NCBI GenBank assembly: GCA_900642245.1 | Contig: CAAAJI010000646.1 | Location: 14,329-27,486, forward strand | Length of the DNA: 13,158 bases | DNA from: Fragilaria radians | Lineage: Eukaryota; Bacillariophyta; Fragilariophyceae; Fragilariales; Fragilariaceae | Direction of reading: 5' to 3' | In this document: positions 8,359-13,158 of the stretch, piece after piece | Layout of the letters: each line of letters begins with the position of its first letter | Position numbering within the stretch: position 1 is the stretch's first letter | Notes under the pieces: model-generated | The model's input: the letters and a program-made list of their open reading frames with translations, nothing else | Database searches by the model: none | Told to the model about the DNA's origin: nothing | Position numbers and translations under genes: made by a program

Positions 8359-9640
8359 TTAAATCCCAGTGTTGCTTCTTTTAACTGGAGGAGATGAACC
8401 AGGAGGAATGGATTCTGGCTTACGTTTTAGTGCAGCTGGAGCACGTTGAGCAGGACGACTTGGTGGTCCCAAACCAGGTATGACGATTCCCCATTGTTTG
8501 GCAAGGACAAATTGCACGTCTTGTACATCAAGAGTTTTGCTTCCACGATGCTGAGACATTCGCATAGATTTGGAAACAACTTGATCCAAAAACTCTTGCG
8601 CCAATCTCAACGTTTCCTCTTCAGCTTGAGAGTCCAAATTATAATTTGGATCCAAGGTATGCAAAAGATCTCTTAAACGTTCGCCAATTAAAGGCGCTGT
8701 TTGAGAAGCTCCATGTCCGCTAGAAAGTCTTGCCTCCGAAGACTTTGGTTCAGGAGTCGCTTTACTCGGTGCAGGTCGATTCGACGTTGGAACAAAAGCT
8801 GCTTGCTGAGCGGTGATGGATGAACCGGTCGGTTGTGGGATGAACTGCTGTTGCTGCTGGTGAATTTGGTGCTGTTGTGCCTGGTGAATGCTTTGCTGAT
8901 ACTGCACTTGGCTTGAGCTTGGGATTTGATACTCGTGAGTCGGCTGCTGTTGCGGCTGTCCTTGCAGCTGAGTTTGATTTCTTATGACTTGTGAAGTTGG
9001 AGGCATAGCTTGTATTTGCTGTTGAGGTTTCTTTGATTGCTGCGATTGTGCTTGTGCAAGTTGCTGCTGTTTCAACTTTTGAAGGTTCGCTGCTTGAGCC
9101 GATATTGGATTGTAACCAGCAGCACGACGAGCTGCATCGATTTGACGTTGCCTTGCAGCCTCGGCTTCAGATGTAGTCGTTTGTTCTCTGGAAATATTCT
9201 GTGGCTGATTTGATTGTGGAAGGTGAACATTACTTGCAGCACTATTAGTAGTAGAAGGTTGAGCTATTGGTTGCTGAGCGGGCACGGGCGCCATACGAGC
9301 TGCCATGGCGCTAAAATCTTTTCCTTTTGGTTTACTCGAGACCACCGTTGGTACACTTGATGTAGACGGAGCAGACGGGGGCGGCTGAGAAGTGCTTGGA
9401 GGAGCGACAGTATGCTGTATTCTTGACACTCATGGACATTGCGGCAATGTCTTTACCGGGACGCTTCACTTGGGCAATGGGTTGCGATTGTTGCGAATTT
9501 GCTGCCGCTGGAGTAGATTCTTGCTTCGTAGAATCTACAGACATTTGTGGAGGCGCAGCTTGAGGCTGCGCTTGCTGTTGCTGCTTCAGCCTCTGCTGCA
9601 TCAGCTCCAAAGATTTTCCACCGCCTCCGCCGGAACTCAT
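8359..9640 (-). CDS. TAF12: Transcription initiation factor TFIID subunit 12 (histone-fold domain), with one frame change near 9430
   Basis: The histone fold is encoded at about 8470-8688. It has the TAF12 hallmarks: RLRDLLHTLDPNYNLDSQAE, then ETLRLAQEFLDQVV, SKTLDVQDVQFVLAKQW and IVIPGLG. TAF12 pairs with TAF4 in TFIID and acts in SAGA-type coactivators in the nucleus. The C-terminus has a bipartite basic cluster (KRKP...PPVKR), a likely nuclear signal. The N-terminal part is a long Q/P/S/T-rich low-complexity region. Translation starts at the ATG at 9638-9640 (MSSGGGGGKSLELMQQRL). That frame stays plausible to about 9433; from about 9429 the adjacent (+1) frame carries the rest of the protein. 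A short intron (43 nt, GTCAAG to CTCAG, fits the phase) or a real or assembly frameshift would join them, for a total near 410-425 residues. A motif KxxGKD(I/F)xAM occurs once on each side of the break. Confidence 0.9.
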
Positions 9641-10089
9641 GGTGTACTTCCAAAAAGTTAGACTATGTTTAACGTGTTGCTCAACGAATTATGTATTACT
9701 AAGTATTAATTAATAAGGTTATGAGTTACCTTTTCCAATCTTTTCAAGGACATGGTAAGTTAGTCATCAAAATCTCTCATGCCCACAATCTTTCTTTATC
9801 ATTCTGTGCTTCATCATGATTGGTGTATCTACCCAATGCCTTCATCATTGTTTGGATGTGTCTTGTGTAGTAACTCCAATGCTAACCTACGTTTTAGGTA
9901 GCTTTCAACTTCTCTATTCACATCAACTTGTGAAAGTTAATAGCCAATAACTTAGATAAGTAACATCATTCGCAAATTCCCAGGCATGCCTGAGTGAATT
10001 TTTTTCTGAGTTACACTCAATCACGCTTGATCGAGATTTTCTATTCTTTTCATAATTGGCCAGTCAGCAGCCTCGCATTGAAGGAAATC
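9641..10089. other. Spacer between TAF12 and the retroelement block
   Basis: No gene is supported. It should contain the TAF12 promoter and perhaps decayed 3' sequence of the copia element, but I could not recognise an LTR, polypurine tract or target-site duplication. The plus-strand open stretch at 9994-10218 is opposite the copia RNase H remnant and is not considered coding. Confidence 0.5.
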
Positions 10090-10430
10090 AGAATCGTTGC
10101 CACCACATTTCTCCTGACATGCTTATTAAATATCACTCCTGGTAGTCTCTTCGTAAAACTATCTTCACAATTATTTCCTGTAAATGTCCTCATTACTATG
10201 ATTATTCCTATTCCTTAAAAATTGATTCTCACTCCATCAACTCAAAGTTTCTTTACCAATTCTCCAAGTATCAACTAGATGCTAGATACGCAACTCCTTT
10301 ATTGTCAAATTCCAGTGGCATATGAAATTATACTTGCAGTCTCATTGATTCCAATAAATTTGCTTATAAACTCATTTTTTGAATACAACTTGCTGTGATA
10401 ATTAAATCAGCATCCGTCACTGCTAACGAC
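10090..10430 (-). pseudogene. Ty1/copia pol RNase H remnant
   Basis: Read on the minus strand, this contains in order the C-terminal copia RNase H landmarks, spread over more than one frame. VTDADLIITASCIQKMSL (from 10420) corresponds to the usual S-x-TEAEL block. LEFDNKGVAYLASS is the DN-K-GA block. A W-x-IG stretch follows, then GNNCEDSFTKRLPGVIFNKH (about 10116-10175), the terminal N-x-xD-x-FTK-x-LPG-x-x-F-x-KH motif. At least five in-frame stops and a frame change separate these, so no functional product is possible. It ends near 10090. Being on the same strand as the copia RT fragment at 12736-13158, it may be the other end of the same element. Confidence 0.72.
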
Positions 10431-10472
10431 TAACTTGCATGCACACTTGACTCTTTGTATTGATCACATTTT

Positions 10473-12735
10473 TCAATGTATGCTTTTCCAAGCTGTCCAG
10501 GATGAGGGAGACGGTAGTTGCTGAATGCTTCTTGCTTGATTTCCAACTGAAAGTTTGTGAGCTTTTAGTCTAGCCCACGCTTTGGCAATGATGTAAGAGC
10601 CTTGTTTGTCAGATATGTCGGGAAGTGATATCACGTCTAGGTATAGCCGGCAGTAGTTGACGTATCAAATCTCCGCGCCCGAAAGGTTGAGCTTGTATGC
10701 TGCTAAAACACTCTAGTTACAATTAACAAAGTAGTTTTGATAAAGAAGGAATCAATAAACTTAAACTAGATAAACTATCTTAATCTCGATCAATCTCCTC
10801 ACATTTTTAGAGATTTCCAAATCAGTCGTGAAACGAAAAATTTCTTTCTACCTCTAATTCAGTACTGTATCCACTAGTAGCCACGTATCAACTTTGACAT
10901 ACGCTTGTTCCATAGTATACTTGTTGCCCTCCCTTGCTAGCTTCTTGCCTTTAATTGTGCATTCTAGGTGTATGTTGTGTGCAAGCACACATTCTGAGAT
11001 GCGTTGGAGCCAGTTTGTTTTGTCATACATTATTTTAATATGACTGTTTTCGAATGGGGAAAAACCAATGTGCCAACCCCAGTTTTTAGTTGTTGCGCAA
11101 ATGAGTAAACCCAGGTAGTTTCCATCGTTGAGAGCGTGAATTAGTCATTCTAGTTGGCTTATTCCAGTTTCAAGTTCAAGGTTATACCATCCCAGTCCTC
11201 CTAGTTTAGCTGGGCCGTATACTACGTCTCGTGATGTTGTTGAGGTGTAGCCAAACTTCTTTAAGAATAGTGTGATTGACTTGGATTCAACCTTGTGAAT
11301 GTGATCTTTCTTGGTGCACGTGAACGGCATAATGTAACGCATTGTTGGAATGTATATGTTTTTGTAGAGGATCTTGACTTCTGAACTTGTCAGTGGATGG
11401 TTGTTGAGCATTCTAAGACTCTTATTCTCCTTTTTGATCCAGTGTTGAAGTTGGTGTTTTGGTCCAAAGGTGGGCGACATCATGTAGCCTAAAGATTTAT
11501 GGGCTCCATACTTTTGAATTGAATCAACATGGTTATTGATGTTACCTTGGAAGTTGTCTGCTATGACTGGTTGGCCGGTTGGAGCGAAGCTCCAGCAAAG
11601 TTTGTAAAAATTGCATTTTTCTGGGGCTAGGGTTCCTCCGCTGCTCCTGAGGATGCTTTCCCACTGTTTATAGTCTTGTGTCATCACTTTGTCTAAGCTC
11701 ATCTCTTGCGTGCTTGTGTGGTGAGTGTTGCCATTGTCAACATGCGGTTGTCTTCACTACTACTTCTTCTGCATTGTAGGTATGATAGTGGGCTTTAATT
11801 GCTTGTTGGTCCATTGACTTGAGCAGAATATTGGATATAAAGGTCCATATGGTTGGGCTATTTCCGCTTCCTTGCCCCGTTCCAATCACTGGACTTTCGT
11901 GTTCGTTCTTGAATTGTACTGGTTGAGCGCCTTCTATCTGAATCTCATACACCATGTTTTGCAATAATTTGCAGTGCAGCTTAACAATGGAGTCTGGCAG
12001 TCCGTGAGCTTGATTTGCCATTGCAGCTAGGTTTGGAAGAATTCTGTTGTAGCATGCTCTGGCGTCATAATTGATTTGGCCGTAGTCTATGAGTGTGATT
12101 CTAGAATTGTCCAATTGAAGGGGTTCCATTTGTACTGGGTCCCATGATGACATTGCTCTCCTGCTGCCATACTGATTGCATATTATTGCGTTAGCTTCTT
12201 CGAGTTTTGACAGGGCTTCCTTCCACTTAATGCTGAGCATTGCATTGAGGTCACATTTGAGATGTCTATGTTGCGGAACTTGTCAATATTTTAGTATTCC
12301 GGGTTGTTTTGGAATGGCAATGTTGATGACTTTTTGCCAGCACTGGAGGGGTTCACCTACTTTGGTTGCTAGATTTGCAATTGCTAGTTGGGCTTGATTC
12401 ATAATGCTTTGCATTTCCAAGATGGTCAAGTTCACTTCCATGGTTTCATTGTCCCCTTCCATGACTGGTTTCAATAGAGATTTCTAGTGACCAAGACGTA
12501 CTCCAGAGGGGGAGGTTCTAGTTCCCCTTCTCCATTTCCTGAACTTTGATTCCCAGTCTTGAAGGCTGATATCGCTTGATATTGCGCCTGGAGTCATTTC
12601 CTGCATGATTGATACTAAATTGAGCTCTTATGATTGAATTAGCCGAGGGTTGATTGTGATCTTGGCTGGGTTGTCTAAGTTGCGTGTTGTGTCCTGATTG
12701 AAAAACCCTCCTTGAGCCTGGGAAAAGTGTTTCCC
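10473..12735 (-). pseudogene. Decayed LINE-like (non-LTR type) reverse transcriptase
   Basis: The pseudogene runs right to left. Near its start it shows KHFSQAQGG (12727 down), then WRRGTRTSPSGVRLGH, WQKVINIAIPKQPG (the fingers K-x-G block), NQYGSRRAMSSWDPV, the palm block DARACYNRI and the GTGQGSGNSPTIW block. After that come SSGGTLAPEKCNFY, the thumb region HKSLGYMMSP and GPAKLGGLGWYNLE. A further in-frame stretch (11144 to 10857) and NYCRLYLDVISLPDISD (about 10604-10655) continue it past stop codons, ending near a TGA at 10473-10475. In-frame stops lie at 12628-12630, 12484-12486, 12283-12285, 11145-11147, 10854-10856 and 10665-10667. A frame change occurs around 11740. The catalytic aspartate pair is degraded. 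I recognise this RT type as common in diatom genomes, but its formal clade is unsure. No endonuclease domain was seen. Confidence 0.82.
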
Positions 12736-13158
12736 AACTTTTTCATCATAGATACTTTCCAAGTATGCATTCCCAATATCACCAGCACACATCTCATAGC
12801 CATTCAGTTCGCCAATGAACATCATCATGTTTAAGGATTGTAGGGAAACAACAGACGAGTATGGTGATTCAAATGGAGGTTCAGTCATATGACCACCAGC
12901 AACACATCAACATTTACGTCTTAAATCATGTTTGCAATCATAAATCAGGTGTAGCTTAATCCTTTTGTACCCAGGGGGGCAGTTTCCATCAGGACCAAGG
13001 TCTTCAAAAAACTCATTATCATCAAGGACATCAGGGTCATCAAGTTAATTAAACCAGGCTTCATCATTGTGATCATCAACTTCAGAAGTTGGATCCCATG
13101 ATCCAGGGGGCGTAAATTCGACATGTGGAAGAGAATCAAGTTCAGAATCAGTGGGAGA
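12736..13158 (-). pseudogene. Ty1/copia pol reverse-transcriptase fragment, continuing past the right edge
   Basis: One frame from the edge reads an acidic linker (EFTPPGSWDPTSEVDDHNDE), then YKRIKLHLIYDCKHDLRRKC, CVAGGHMTEPP, SSVVSLQSLNMMMFIGELNG and CAGDIGNAYLESIYDEKV. These are successive copia RT blocks: the I-x-x-H-x-x-x-D-x-KHD-x-R-x-K-x-R-x-VAGGH segment, the VVSL segment and the first palm aspartate in DIGNAYLE. Two in-frame stops break it, TAA at 13045-13047 and TGA at 12907-12909, so it is inactive. It ends abruptly after EKV at 12736, where the LINE-like RT begins in the same frame. The second catalytic copia block (YVDD) is absent. Upstream gag and integrase would lie beyond the window. 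Confidence 0.87.

Larger units (their letters stand above)
10090..13158 (-). mobile_element. Composite retroelement block (copia remnants flanking a LINE-like RT)
   Basis: Three minus-strand remnants lie in order: copia RT N-terminal part, LINE-like RT, copia RNase H. The same orientation and the order RT then RNase H fit one copia element interrupted or partly replaced by another element. Several hundred copia codons between DIGNAYLE and the RNase H are missing, so simple insertion without deletion does not explain it. LTRs, poly(A) tail and target-site duplications were not identified. Confidence 0.6.

Noticed and set aside
9421..9476. 55-nt intron in TAF12 starting at GTGAAG
   Set aside because: It fits the phase but would remove the KRPGKDIAAM segment that matches a second copy of the motif downstream; the donor is also weak.
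9994..10218. Plus-strand 74-residue open frame with hydrophobic character
   Set aside because: It lies opposite the copia RNase H remnant, whose motifs explain the sequence on the minus strand.
12945..13139. Methionine/leucine-rich 64-residue minus-strand frame
   Set aside because: It is a shifted reading of the copia linker and RT start; the copia motifs lie in the other frame.
1..13158. CRISPR arrays, tRNA or rRNA genes, bacterial operon features
   Set aside because: No spaced identical repeats, no tRNA-like T-loop and acceptor pairing, and the split genes show eukaryotic organisation.

Overview
This window looks like nuclear DNA of a stramenopile alga, most likely a diatom. Several coding regions are interrupted by short GT-AG introns (about 50-136 nt), often with a CTAAY-like branch site. 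Genes sit 40-200 bp apart in convergent and divergent pairs. The products are eukaryotic (TAF12 histone fold, HAT-repeat protein, nucleoredoxin-like protein). The retroelement remnants at the right resemble reverse-transcriptase families I associate with diatom genomes. The diatom call is inference; no rRNA or organelle marker is present.

Left part (1-7228), compact genic: an edge-truncated minus-strand reading frame with a membrane anchor (1-231); a 936 bp spacer; a two-exon plus-strand HAT-repeat/polyproline protein (1168-2860); convergent with it, an intronless DUF885 zinc-peptidase-like gene (2923-4797, minus); a 194 bp divergent promoter region; a two-exon nucleoredoxin/tryparedoxin-like gene with a C-terminal membrane anchor (4992-5823, plus); and convergent with that a three-exon minus-strand gene (5865-7228). 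The reassembled product of this last gene resembles the meiotic XPF/ERCC1-fold protein SPO16 (plant PTD).

Middle (7229-9640): a 1.1 kb AT-rich spacer, then a minus-strand TAF12 gene (8359-9640). Its glutamine-rich N-terminal part changes reading frame once near 9430, either through a very short intron or a frameshift.

Right part (9641-13158): a spacer, then a decayed retroelement block on the minus strand. A Ty1/copia RT fragment enters from the right edge (12736-13158). It abuts, in the same frame, a LINE-like RT pseudogene (about 10473-12735) carrying several stops, one frameshift and a degraded catalytic motif. Beyond that lies a broken copia RNase H remnant (about 10090-10430). The arrangement suggests one element landed in, or replaced the centre of, another. 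The host genes show no operon-like functional linkage: they are separate housekeeping, redox, transcription and probable meiotic functions. No CRISPR array, tRNA or rRNA was seen.
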